A stretch of DNA of 64,000 nucleotides from the NCBI GenBank assembly GCA_031769625.1, contig JAUIMM010000213.1, forward strand, positions 3,775,001 through 3,839,000, in the 5' to 3' direction. This document shows positions 46,170 to 56,585 of this stretch, piece after piece. Below the pieces are notes generated by a model. The model searched no databases. It was not told the origin of the DNA and was given only the letters and a program-made list of their open reading frames with translations. Positions within the stretch are counted from its first letter, which is position 1. Each line of letters starts with the position of its first letter. Origin of the DNA: Taudactylus pleione (Eukaryota > Chordata > Amphibia > Anura > Myobatrachidae). A program made the position numbers and the translations under genes.

Positions 46170-47290
46170 AGAGCTAATAGGTAATAGTGGGAATTTTAAT
46201 ATAAAGACAGATATAACAAAGATATCTATATCAGGTGCAATAAAGCATTTAGTAGAATAAAATAATATAAAAATAATTAAAATTAATTGCGATCAATATG
46301 GCAGCTCCCAATATGAGTCCTGGAGACACTCATTAATTAGCCAACATATAAAAACACAGAAGGGAGCACTACAATTGTTATGAATTAATTTAATACAACA
46401 TGGTTATAACACATATATTGTACATAATCCAATAAAAATGACTGAATATAAAAATTAAGTGTCCACTCCTCCTTATAAAGTTCCAATATAGGAAAGACTC
46501 CGCTTTAAGCAAAGTAAGGGTCCTGATCAACAAGGAACAAAGCACACATCAGCAAGCTCATTAACTGGTATATGTACTCAACCTCCCCACTGTGAAGTCA
46601 CCTCACCGCAGTATGGATCACAGTCCTCAGCTCCGGACCCGAAGCGCAGGCAGCTGGAGGGAGCAAACCTCAGTGAATTACGCTACCCATGAGCAGTCAA
46701 AGGCATCCACTTGATGTAATATTGGAGCAGCGTCCATGGGAGCAACACGTCATCGACGAGGTTGAGGGGAGGGAGACATAGCTTGATGTAGAAATATGCT
46801 GTAGTATGGTATTAGGTCCACAATGGCCAAATAAATCATAAGTCAGTCCCCGGAGTCTCAGCAGTAATGGACACACCTACAAAAGTTCCATAACGTGTTT
46901 ATCTATTGTAAACATATAACGGTTTCATCAGAAGGTGAAGGTGATGAAACCGTTATATGTTCACAACAGAGAATTTAATTTGTTCAGAAAACCAACACAA
47001 CCTCATATATAGTGGGTCAGACCTCTTACACTCTTCAGCAAAATGAGCTGCAATGGACAATTGGAATGACCCAGAGACATGTATAATTAAAAATATTTTT
47101 ATTAGCTTAAATAGCATAATACACATCAATTATTGTCATAGATAAACAAATTTAAAAGTATAAAGTGCTATTGCTAGTGCAGACAATTAAATAAAAGAAA
47201 ATACTTAAAAAATTTATTGAATGATAGTATCACAAGACATATGGAAATAAAATGAAAAACAATAAACAAAAATAATAAAATAAAACCATG
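46170..47290. other. Insertion-like AT-rich block with small palindrome
   Basis: Interrupts the LINE. Its clearest structure is the inverted repeat ATATAACGGTTTCATC / GGTGATGAAACCGTTATAT at 46914-46961. No frame of note. Borders are not defined. Confidence 0.4.
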
Positions 47291-47358
47291 AATGTCTCAC
47301 TTAAAATGGTTAGTGACGGCAGCTTTGTGGGGCAGAGTTGGAGAAGAGGTGAGGGATG

Positions 47359-47770
47359 TTACAAAAAGATGTTGGTCAGAGAGTGGGAATGGGAATTGTA
47401 AAAGTCAGAGATGGTGAATGCACACCATATCAAGTAAGTGTTCACTGACATGGGTGGTTGAGGAGGTCCATTGGAAGGGACCAAATAATGATGTAAGGGT
47501 AAGGAGTTTAGAGGCAGTGGGGTCAGTGGGGACATCGATAGGGATATTGAAGTCACCAAGAAAAGGTCTGAAGAGAGGAAATGGGAGGAAGCAAGTTTGT
47601 AAAGGAATTTGGAGATAGGGCCAGGGGGATGAGAGATTACAGCTACTTAAAGGTCAACTGGGTAAAACAGGTGAATAGCATGAACCTCGATTGAAGAGAA
47701 TGAAAGGGATGATTCTGAGGGTATGAGTTGGAAGGAGCAGCAGGGGGATAGATAGACCCCTATCCACTAC
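47359..47770 (-). pseudogene. LINE endonuclease-region fragment
   Basis: The minus strand encodes, with frame changes, a stretch ending in ISDFYNSHSHSLTNIFL and an upstream PLTPLPLNSL, matching the APE-type endonuclease region of CR1/L2-like LINEs that typically reads DFN-I...D.PTDP.ASKLL and LDLVFT. Strongly decayed. Confidence 0.45.
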
Positions 47771-48239
47771 CATGCCGACTCCAAGGGCAGGGGATATGAG
47801 AGAGAGTGAGGCCACCAGAGAAGAGTGCAACAAAGAAGTGGGTAGTTTTATTATGGGTCATTTATCGTTCTCATTAGTCTCTCTACCTTCTTTCTGCCTC
47901 TGTCCCCTCTCCTAGCCTGCTGTCCTGGGCTCAGAATTATGCATGCTCGCAAATCAAATCGGTCGCATGCACAGTCTACATTAGTGAAGAGGACTCTGCA
48001 AGCCCTTCATGTTACTCAGTTCCATAAACACATATACATACATACTAGCTAGGATACCTCCATCCTTAATTTTTTTTACATTGTCCTCATCTATAACCTG
48101 GATAACTATGCAAATTAGGAGCAAATGACAGTGCAGGCAGGTGTATTGTCATACCGTTTGCAATGAGGTGTATTAGGAGTAGACTGACTGACTTACGGAA
48201 CAAAAATCAGTATAGCTTCCAAAATCATTTGAATTTCAG

Positions 48240-48713
48240 AAATCACTGCAGAACAGTTGGATATGCTATTGCAGCTGCTAACATGTTAGCTCAGATCAGT
48301 AATGCATTCAAGAGGCATGATGCCTCCTGCTGTATTACCATATTACAGATATCGTAGCTGCTGTGTCCAAGGATGCAGCATCGGATCATCTTCGATCCCT
48401 TCGGCCGGCTGAGTGACCTTGGGGTCATGGAAGCCTGCTGCTGCAGATGAGTAAAAGAGGTCAGGAAATCTCCATCAGTCGATAGAGATCCTGACCTCTC
48501 CACTCCCCCACAACAGCGGCAAAACGCCTCTGTTTTGGGAAATGGAGGCCATCATCACCCCCTCCCTGCCCAGAAACGGCATCAAAATGTCAATCACTGA
48601 CAGTCTGCATGCTGGATTGCAGACCCGTACTGCACATGATGAGACGCATGCAGATTCCCGATAATAAGGAATCTGTGTGATTCCTGTTACTGCGCCCGCA
48701 GCTGAATCACCCC
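48240..48713. mobile_element. MITE with GAATCACCCCC end, family B/C
   Basis: The right end GCAGCTGAATCACCCCC is a mutated GGGCC-type terminus. The interior is the inverted counterpart of 43459-43845: palindromic AGAGGCATGATGCCTCC centre, ATCTCCATCAG block, and TCAATCACTGACAGTCTG. The left end is not resolved. Confidence 0.55.
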
Positions 48714-48893
48714 CTGAAATCACCTTGTAGACCAACATTGAAGACCATGTCCGTTCACGGACAGAAGGGAGCCCGCCCACAGTGGTACGGTGTTGAGTGC
48801 TGAGCTGCTCATGAGCCTTCCAGGCACTCTGCTAAGACCTCCGGGCAGCTGCTGTAAGATAAGACAGTGAGTGAAATGCTAATAATGCACACT

Positions 48894-50458
48894 GGGCCTG
48901 ATTCAGAGCCACTCGCAAAAAGCGTGCGCTCGCTCTGAATCAGGGCGTGTTTTTTTTTTTGTTGCGGCCTCTAGGCTGCTCGCATAGCTGTGGGTTACCA
49001 CCCACAGCTTATGTGAGCGGCGATGATGATGGTCACGATGGTCAAGACCGTCGCGACCATCAGGCTTGCGACGAGACCCTTACAGTAGGGTCTCGTTGCC
49101 GCTAGCCCCAGTGGACTTCCTGCACTATTAGAACAGGAACATAGAATATAGATGGTTAAAAAGCGCTCTGGTTGGGGTGCAGGTTAAATAGTCTCATATA
49201 TCCCATAAGTGTGCAAAATAAGTCTTATAGTAATAGTCACTGATTTTAGTCCACTTGTTTATATTCCGTTTCCAATTCTTCTGTACAGTAAAAAACCTGG
49301 TCTCTCCACTGGGTTCTCACACCATTACGCCTCATTGTCAGTAGGCCATAGAAGACAAAAGTGGGGAAAACATATAGTGTAAAACAATTTACATTTATTT
49401 TAAACAAAGTATAGATAAAAAGTGGTCGCGTACCATTAGGGACCTTTAGATGAAAGCCACAATATTAAGCATATAGGGGTATATATTGCTCCCCCCTATT
49501 AAGCAATACCTTTCCACCATTTACAGGATCTGAATGGCTGCAACCCAGGATACACCAAGGCGTTTCAACCAGTAAGTGGTCTTTCTCAAGGTATCACACC
49601 TTGAGAAAGACCACTTACTGGTTGAAACGCGTTGGTGTATCCTGGGTTGCAGCCATTCAGATCCTGTAAACGGTGGAAAAGGTATTAGGAGTAGACTGAC
49701 GGTGGAAAGGTATTGCTTAATACGGGGAGCAATATATACCCCTATATGCTTAATATTGTGCCTTTCATCTAAAGGTCCCTAATGGTACGCGACCACTTTT
49801 TATCTATACTTTGTTTGAAATAAATGTAAATGGTTTTACACTATATGTTTTCCCCACTTTTGTCTTCTATGGCCTACTGACATTGAGGGGTAATGGTGTG
49901 AGAACCCAGTGGAGAGACCAGGTTTTTTACTGTACAGAAGAATTGGAAATGGAATATAAACAAGTGGACTAAAATCAGTGACTATTACTATAAGACTTAT
50001 TTTGCACACTTATGGGACATATGAGACTATTTAACCTGCACCCCAACCAGAGCGCTATTTAACCATCTATATTCTATGTATTTATTGGTTTGTGATTGGT
50101 GATTATCATGCAGGTTATTAGCAGCCTGGTGTAGTGTGGATCACAAGCATCTATTATCTTTCATTACATTCACTATTAGAGCAGGAAGTCCACCTACTGA
50201 CATCACTAGTGATGTCAGTAGGGCCGCCCACAAACGGTAGGCGTTCCTGCAGGAACGCCTCCGTTTGCTCAGCCAGCCCCCTTCCCCGCCTTCTAAACGG
50301 GGCAGCTGTCAATCAACATCGACAGCTGCCCCTTTTGGATGCGAGCGCCGGAGCGAGTGCTTTTTGCGCTCGCCCCGGGGCACGCGCGCGTGCGCACAGT
50401 GCCACCATCGACCTGCTTGCGAGCGCTTAGCGTTTGCGAGCGGGTCTGAATCAGGCCC
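48894..50458. mobile_element. Palindromic MITE, GGGCC family copy A3, with insertion
   Basis: Ends GGGCCTGATTCAGAGCCACT and GCGGGTCTGAATCAGGCCC, with ACT duplicated (48891-48893, 50459-50461). The interior has CATCGTGACC-type and ACTGACATCACTAGTGATGT palindromes. It is interrupted at its central hairpin loop by the foldback at 49140-50170; without it the unit is about 0.52 kb. Confidence 0.85.
49140..50170. mobile_element. 1-kb foldback element with 17-bp target duplication
   Basis: Two arms of about 450 bp (49142-49595 and 49600-50079) are complementary nearly end to end, starting CATAGAATATAGATGG on the left and ending CCATCTATATTCTATG on the right, followed by about 90 bp of single-copy tail. 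The flanks CACTATTAGAACAGGAA and CACTATTAGAGCAGGAA (49123-49139, 50171-50187) differ at one base and form a 17-bp target duplication. The centre carries ACCTTGAGAAAGACC...GGTTGAAACGCGTTGG. No coding. Long variable duplication suggests target-primed insertion. Confidence 0.8.
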
Positions 50459-50708
50459 ACTGTTTAATGTCAAAGTTTATCATGCAAACAAAGAGGGCTG
50501 ACTAACTCTGTATTTCATGTATGCGGCTGTTGGAAAAGTGATATAACACAGCACTTTGGAAGAGATGAAAGTGTGTGTGTGTGTATATGAAGCCAGCCCC
50601 TCAGCCCTAGAACCTGTGTAATTTAAGAGTGTCCCGGTTTATGACATTGTGTGACAGTGTGTGGCCTGACTAAGTTAAAACCTAGACAAAAACCTAATCC
50701 TGGTTTTA

Positions 50709-51262
50709 CTAGATTTGGGGTGCAACATGGTATGCATGCTATGATCAATTCATAAACCAAAACCCCACTGTTTATTATTATTGTCAGTTATTATAGTGAG
50801 TGCAGAGCCCCTGTGATTTCTATTTAAACAATGTGATCACATACCATGTTGCACCCCAAATCTAGGAATGGTGAGTGCCATGGATTAGTGCTTTTTGTTC
50901 GTTTGATACATGTTTTTCAATTAATCATTTTGTGAACACATTTTCTCATGCACCCCATTTAACCTGTTTAATCTAGCTTGTGTTATCTGTTTTCCTAGGT
51001 GCTTTGCAACAGGTGTGCTAGGTGACTGTCTTACCTTTAAAAGCAAAGTTGCTGTGAGCTTTAAACCAGATAGCTATCACATTAGTGTTAAACTAAAGGT
51101 ATGCTATTTCCATAATTCTGAGCAATAGAGTAGGGACTTGCAGCAATGTGGAGTCCCTTGACGGGGGCTGCAAGCTTAAATGCATTGATCAATTCATGAA
51201 CCAAAACCCCACTGTTTATTATTATTGTTAGATAGATAGAAACAGGGGCTCTGCACTCACGA
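50709..51262. repeat. Set of interleaved direct and inverted repeats
   Basis: GATCAATTCATAAACCAAAA (50742) recurs as GATCAATTCATGAACCAAAA (51187), and the match continues to about 42 bp. TAGATTTGGGGTGCAACATG (50710) is inverted at about 50846-50866. GTGAGTGCAGAGCCCCTGT (50797) is inverted at about 51243-51261. No coding. Probably the remains of a complex retroelement end. Confidence 0.6.
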
Positions 51263-51440
51263 TTATAACGATCTACAGACTATACTTACATACAGTACTT
51301 TAATGGCACTGTATGGCGGGTCACTTCAGTCTTTGCCTCCGTCCATCCTTCCCTCCACTCTCTGTCCAGAGTCACCCCCTCTCTTTTATTCTGACAACCC
51401 CCTGCTGCACTGTCCTGACCTCCCACCTGTTATTCCATCC

Positions 51441-51886
51441 GGGATGTAGTTAGAATGTCGGGGGACAGGATGCCGGCTGTCGGAAGCCCGACCCGAGACT
51501 AAAGATGGGCGTCGATATCCTGGCACCAGTCTATATCCCGACACTGGAATCTCGACAGCCGCCACCCCGAACAAAGGTACACCGGGGTGTCTTAGCTGTT
51601 AGCTGCAGGGCAGAGGGTTATGTTTAGGAACCATGGGGAGATTAGGGTTATGTTTTGAGGGGAGGGAGGTTATTGTTAGGCACCACTGAGGAGGTTAGGG
51701 TTAGTCACTAAGGGGGGACGGTTAGGTTTAGGCACTAATGGGGAGGGTTATGGGGTAGGGAGGGTTAGGGGAAGAAGGGGGGGTTAGTATACTTACCCAA
51801 TCCCTGTCGGGATACCTAGCATCGGGATGCCGCTGTCAACATTTTGACACCAGGCATCCCGACTGCCGGTATTTCATACTCAACCC
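51441..51886 (+). mobile_element. Telomere-like minisatellite element, copy T4
   Basis: Best-preserved copy. Starts GGGATGTAGTTAGAATG and ends GGTATTTCATACTCAACCC, an imperfect inverted pair. Flanks ATTCCATCC (51432-51440) and ATTCCATTC (51887-51895) match at 8 of 9 positions. Internal GGCATCCCGACTGCCGG-type motifs occur in both orientations, and the array at about 51605-51785 is built on GGTTAGG/GGTTTAGGCACTA units. A 9-bp duplication would fit a Mutator-like origin, but the evidence is one copy. Confidence 0.65.
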
Positions 51887-52254
51887 ATTCCATTCTGCTT
51901 GCTCTCAGTAACTTCGTCCTGCCCACATCCCGCCCTCGCTTTGCTCTGACCTGCCTATCCTCTCCCCTGCATATTACCCATTCCCAGTTGCTGGTTCCCC
52001 TCTCATAAGTCTGTCTTGTCTCCCTCACAGTGGGAGCCATTGGGGCATGCACCTATGCTACCACTGCACGTGCATTGAGGAGAATTGACAGACTTTATAC
52101 AATTATTATGTAGACTAGTTCATTGGACCTGGCATCTGCTGTCACACCAGTCTCTGTCCCGCCATCCATTCTGTCTGGCCCTGTCCCCTCACTACTGACC
52201 CTCCATCACTTCCTCTCGCCCCCTTGGCTTCTATATTTACCCCATTTTTGAGAG

Positions 52255-53028
52255 AGAGAGATCAACACTAAAATAGCGTTTTTAAGGACATTTGCCTTAA
52301 ATAACATTATTTTGGTATTCATGAACAGACTTAGCATAAACCTTGCTAAGTTCCCCTGCGTTAATTTACACACTCCCCATACATTAGTATGGGGATGTGG
52401 AAATTGTGGTATTCATCAAATTCTGAAAATTCTGAATTTTCGGAATTTGATGCAGTTACTATTCGCCACTGTGAGGTGGCGAATAGCAGAATCGACTTAC
52501 CTGTATCAGCGTGTGCAGGTCCCCCGACGAGTCCCTCAAGCGCTCTGCTCCGTCCTCAGGCTCCGGAGGCTGGTCGGACATGTGTGCTCCCCAGCAGAGC
52601 ACAAGAAAGTTTAGAAAAAGAAAAAAAAAGTTTTTGTTTTTTTTCTAATCTGTCATGTGGTCTACTGGGAAACCACATGACAGACCAGCAGGGACAGAGC
52701 CGGAGGCTGCTGCGCGGACAGGTAAGTCGGGGGGGGGGGGGTCGGGGGGGTACACAAACTTACCGCATCTGTAGGCAGTGCTGCGCATGCGCTGGTTTTA
52801 CAGATGTAACAGCGCATGCGCAGCACTGTTTCCAGATGCGATAAGGTAGTGTAGGCAGGGAAAAGTATCTATTTCCCGAAAAGCTGTCATCGCAAAAATT
52901 ACAGCTTTTCGGAATAGATACTTATGGAGAGGTGGAATGATGAATTCCACCTATAATTAGGTAGAACTCCATGCGAGTTCTAAACCTAATTATCTCCATC
53001 GAATTTTTAGGTTTAATGAATAGGCCCC
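52255..53028. mobile_element. Partial TIR element related to 23646-24855
   Basis: The right end TTTAATGAATAGGCCCC matches the family terminus. Shared blocks include ACACTCCCCATACATTAGTATGGGG and palindromes such as TTCTGAAAATTCTGAATTTTCGG. The interior also holds GCGCATGCG and a G-run near 52730. The left terminus is missing. Confidence 0.5.
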
Positions 53029-53745
53029 ACAGAGAGGTGCAAGCAGAATCTGCCTACCGTGACTGCCAGATAAATGTGTTATGCGAGCTGCTGTTGAATT
53101 GAATCTGCACCTTAGAGGAGGTGACAGTTAATTATGTGTCATGGAGGCGTTCTGGATGCATAACCTTAGGACTGTGTAGAGTTACATTTTGTCTGATATA
53201 TTGGTTATACATAACCCTATTGAATCCTCCTTTTTTCCAATTTCCATGTTCCTTTCTGTTCCTTTTTAATTATTTGTTATTACTTTCATTATTAAACATT
53301 ATTATTGATTGGTTATCCATTCATAAGGAATTACTTTATCAATTCCATTACCTTTACATTATTAAAATAAATGAAGTATCACTTTTGATTTAAATATAAG
53401 TAGTATAAAGTAATTATATTGTTTTATCTACATTTATTTAGACATTTATTATTTTTTGGAATGAGGGTATATTTCTTGTGAATAAGATTCTCAATATAAT
53501 AATATAGATGTACAGTATTAAGAGTTTTCTACCCCTGTGTGCTGAATAATTAATTAATTATACATACAACTGTGATTACACAGAATTATATGATAGATGA
53601 CTCCTTTTTGCAAGTATTTTCTCCAGCTAAATATTAATACATTGGTATTTGTTTATGTACATTTTTAATTAGTTATGTTAAATTAAAGAAGCTATGAATT
53701 AGTTTTTTATGTGTGAATATGTACAATCAATGTGATCCCAACCAG
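53029..53745. other. AT-rich spacer
   Basis: Very AT-rich from 53200; no gene or repeat end recognised. Confidence 0.5.
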
Positions 53746-53749
53746 GGCC

Positions 53750-54068
53750 AGATTAACAATGGGGTGGGTGGAGCTGCAGCTCCAGGCCCACAGGATCTGC
53801 GGTAGACAGGAAAAAAATATTTCCTGTTGCAGCCTGCCACCTGCCAACCGGCAAAGGCCCATCCGCCCCCTCCCCACCTCCAGACCGTCAGCAGTTCAAT
53901 CGTCGGGCATACTGTTACACTGTGACATACAGACGCATACAGCCGCAGCACAGTGGAAGGCTTTACCAGCCCGTCCCTCCCTGCTCTGCATAGTGTCTTG
54001 TGTCGGCGTCTCCTCCACTCCACATGACGCCATGTACACGCATTCCAGGAAAGGGCTATAGGTGGCCC
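53750..54068. mobile_element. Non-autonomous hAT-like element (CAGGGCC ends)
   Basis: Left end CAGGGCCAGATTAACAATGG is nearly the same as that at 30554, with the same GGAGCT...AGCTCCAGGCC block. A plausible right end is TATAGGTGGCCCTG. The flanks do not show an 8-bp duplication, so the right border is uncertain. Confidence 0.55.
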
Positions 54069-54497
54069 TGAATATAGATATATATATATTTATATATTCT
54101 TTCTGGTACTTACTCTTTTTTTTTTTTTAATTCTCATTATGGTGTCTAGATCTGATTTATTCTCTGTATAGCTATTAACCACTTAACTGAAAAAACATCT
54201 CCGAAATTGCCGGGTTTTTTTTATGACTGAATCAAGTCAAGAACATATTTTTTTAAAACTTATCCAACACGATTTTATAGAAAAAAAATGTTGAACACTG
54301 TATACCATAAAAATAGCAATTTTGATGGTATACTGTAATGATGGCCGTTGACAGCTGTACCATCGATAGCCGATGGGTCAGCTATCAATAGAAACCATTG
54401 ATTGAGACCACAGCCACTGATGTCTCCTTAACATCTGCTGGGAGGGGCAAACCATCGATGGTTGATGTCCATCCCTAGTATACTGTGTATAGTATAG

Positions 54498-54499
54498 TA

Positions 54500-54542
<43 letters not shown>
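54498..54542. repeat. (TA)n microsatellite
   Basis: About 45 bp of alternating TA adjacent to the palindrome at 54543. Confidence 0.9.
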
Positions 54543-54547
<5 letters not shown>

Positions 54548-54743
54548 GCATGAAGGTGCAACACTCCCCTCTCAATAAATCAAGCAGAGACCAAAGGATC
54601 AATAGAACGTTTCAGTACTTTTAGTACTATCTTCAACCATATATGGTTGAAGATAGTACTAAAAGTACTGAAACGTTCTATTGATCCTTTGGTCTCTGCT
54701 TGATTTATTGAGAGGGGAGTGCTGCACCTTCATGCTTCTATTT
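54543..54743. repeat. Near-perfect 100-bp-arm palindrome
   Basis: The left arm from ATAGAAGCATGAAGGTGC is complementary to the right arm ending GCACCTTCATGCTTCTAT, with the axis within CCATATATGG (54638-54647) and one visible mismatch. The right arm reads TTGAAGATAGTACTAAAAG and TACTGAAACG. It is flanked by a (TA)n run on the left and, after about 65 bp of single-copy sequence, another at 54811. Confidence 0.9.
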
Positions 54744-54807
54744 ATCCCTATGTGAGGGCACCCCTGCAGGATTTGGTTTATTATCTGGAGTGCCGGACCT
54801 GGAGACT

Positions 54808-54810
<3 letters not shown>

Positions 54811-54847
<37 letters not shown>

Positions 54848-54848
54848 T
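54811..54848. repeat. (TA)n(CA)n microsatellite
   Basis: Alternating TA passing into CA; abuts the left end of hAT copy 2. Confidence 0.9.
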
Positions 54849-55369
54849 TAGGGGTGCGCGGGTTCGGATTTCTGAAATCCGAACCCCCCAGAGCCCCCTC
54901 GATCTGAGGCCGATCCGAGTCAGGCTCGACTTTTCCCGCCTGACTCGGATCTGAAATCGAGGCAAAACGTCATCATCCCGCCTTCTGGGTCTCGCGGGTT
55001 TTGGATCCTATATAAGGTACCCGCGTCGGCGCCATTTTCTCACTCGGCTGTGGACAGTGAAGAGGGAGGGTGGGAGTTAGGGCTGGCTGGCTGGCTGGGC
55101 TGTGTAGTGTAGTGTTGTAGTGTAGTGTAGTGCAGTGTAGTGTTGTGCTGTGCTGTGCTGCTGTTGTCCATAGGGGCTGTGTCCACTACTTCAAAGTCCA
55201 TAGGGGCTGGCTGGACTGTGTTGTGCAGTCAGTTGTCCATAGGGGCTGTGTCCACTCCAAAGTCCTGTGCAGTGTCCCAGTCCTAAAGGGGTGCTGTAGT
55301 GTTGTCCAGGGGGTGCTCTGTCCATCAGGGGTGCTCCCCCCAAGTGCTAAAAAAAATAATATTTTTTCT

Positions 55370-55985
55370 GTGTTTGTGAATTGTGTGCACTGTGGCTGCA
55401 CGTGCATCAACAAAGTAGTGCCAAGCGTGCGCCTGTGTCATAAGTAAAGGGCCGGCTGGCTTGTCCGTTAAAGGGTGCTGTAACCCCCAAAGTACACTCC
55501 AAACAAAATAAAAAAATATTTTCTGTGTTTGTGAATTGTGTGCGCAGTAGCCGCACGTGCATCAACAAAGTAGTGCCAAGCGTGCGCCTGTGTCCCATAA
55601 ATAAAGGGCCGGATGGATTGACCGCTAAAGGGTGCTGTAACCCCCAAAGGGCACTCCAAACAAAATAAAATTTTTTTTTCTGTGTTTGTGAATTGTGTGC
55701 ACTGTGGCTGCATGTGCATCAACGAAGGAGCAGCGCCAAGCGTGCGCCTGTGTCCCATAAGTAAAAGGCCGGCTGGCTTGTCCGTTAAAGGGTGCTGTAA
55801 CCCCCAAAGGGCACTCCAAACTAAATAAATTTTATTTTATGTGTTTGTGAATTGTGTGCACTGTGGCTGCACGTGCATCAATGAAGGAGCAGCGCCAAGC
55901 GTGCACCTGTGTCCCATAAGTAAAGGGCCGGCTGGCTCATTTCTTAAAGGGTGGTGTAACCCACAAAGTGCACTAGTCTCCAACA
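55370..55985 (+). repeat. 5' noncoding tandem repeats of hAT copy 2
   Basis: Four to five units, period about 155-160 bp, judged from CCAAGCGTGC at 55421, 55576, 55736 and 55895. Each has a T/A-rich block, GTGTTTGTGAATTGTGTGC, a GCACGTGCATCAAC segment, and GGGCCGGCTGG. They lie between the terminus and the transposase start and could act as transposase-binding subterminal DNA; that role is inference. Confidence 0.85.
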
Positions 55986-56051
55986 AAAATAAAAAATTAT
56001 TTTCTGTGTTTGTGTGTGCCTTAGCCGCACGTATATATCAATATAACATAA

Positions 56052-56585
56052 ATGGAGGACCAAACTTTCTCCGATAAAAATAAAATAGGGAAAGATCAAG
56101 AACCACTTCCTCCTATTGCTGAAGCTGCTGCCACTAGTCATGACATAAACGATAACATGCCATCAACGTCGTCTGCCAAGGCCGATGCCCAATGTCATAG
56201 TAGAGGGCACATACAAGCCCAAATGACAAAGTTCAGGAAAATGACCTTGAAAAAAACATTTAAATCATCTGAAGAGAAACGTAAACTTGCCAATATGCCA
56301 TTTACGACACGGAGTGGCAAGGAATGGCTAAGGTCTTTCCCTATGTTCATGACTAGTGGTTCAGCTTCACATGACGATGGAAGCCCTCCTCCCACTAAAA
56401 AAATCAAACGAGTTAAGCTGGCAAAAGCACAGCGAAGAACTGTGCGTTCTAAGAAGATATCACAAATCCCCAAGGAGAGTCCAAGTGTGCTGGTGGTTGC
56501 GATGCCTGACGTTCCCAGCACTGGACGGGAAGAGGTGGCTCTTTCCACCATTTGCACGCCCCCTGCAAGTGCTGAAAGGAGGTGA
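56052..56585 (+). pseudogene. hAT transposase N-terminal region
   Basis: The ATG at 56052 is the first in-frame start after the repeats. The 177-residue frame is Lys/Arg- and Ser-rich, with a basic stretch PPPTKKIKRVKLAKAQRR (about 113-130) that could be a nuclear localisation signal. It ends at a TGA at 56583; the homologous sequence continues one frame over with the BED finger. No catalytic residues are here. The start is chosen by position and by the conservation of the region in copy 1 (near 40960 on its minus strand). Confidence 0.7.

Larger units (their letters stand above)
44870..47770 (-). mobile_element. CR1/L2-like LINE, decayed and interrupted
   Basis: Minus strand. Endonuclease region near 47360-47560, linker near 45870-46160, RT near 44870-45340; a block at about 46170-47290 is unrelated insertion-like DNA. 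The 3' end is missing; the sequence stops soon after the RT motif B region (near 44930) where the sister hAT element lies. Confidence 0.6.
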
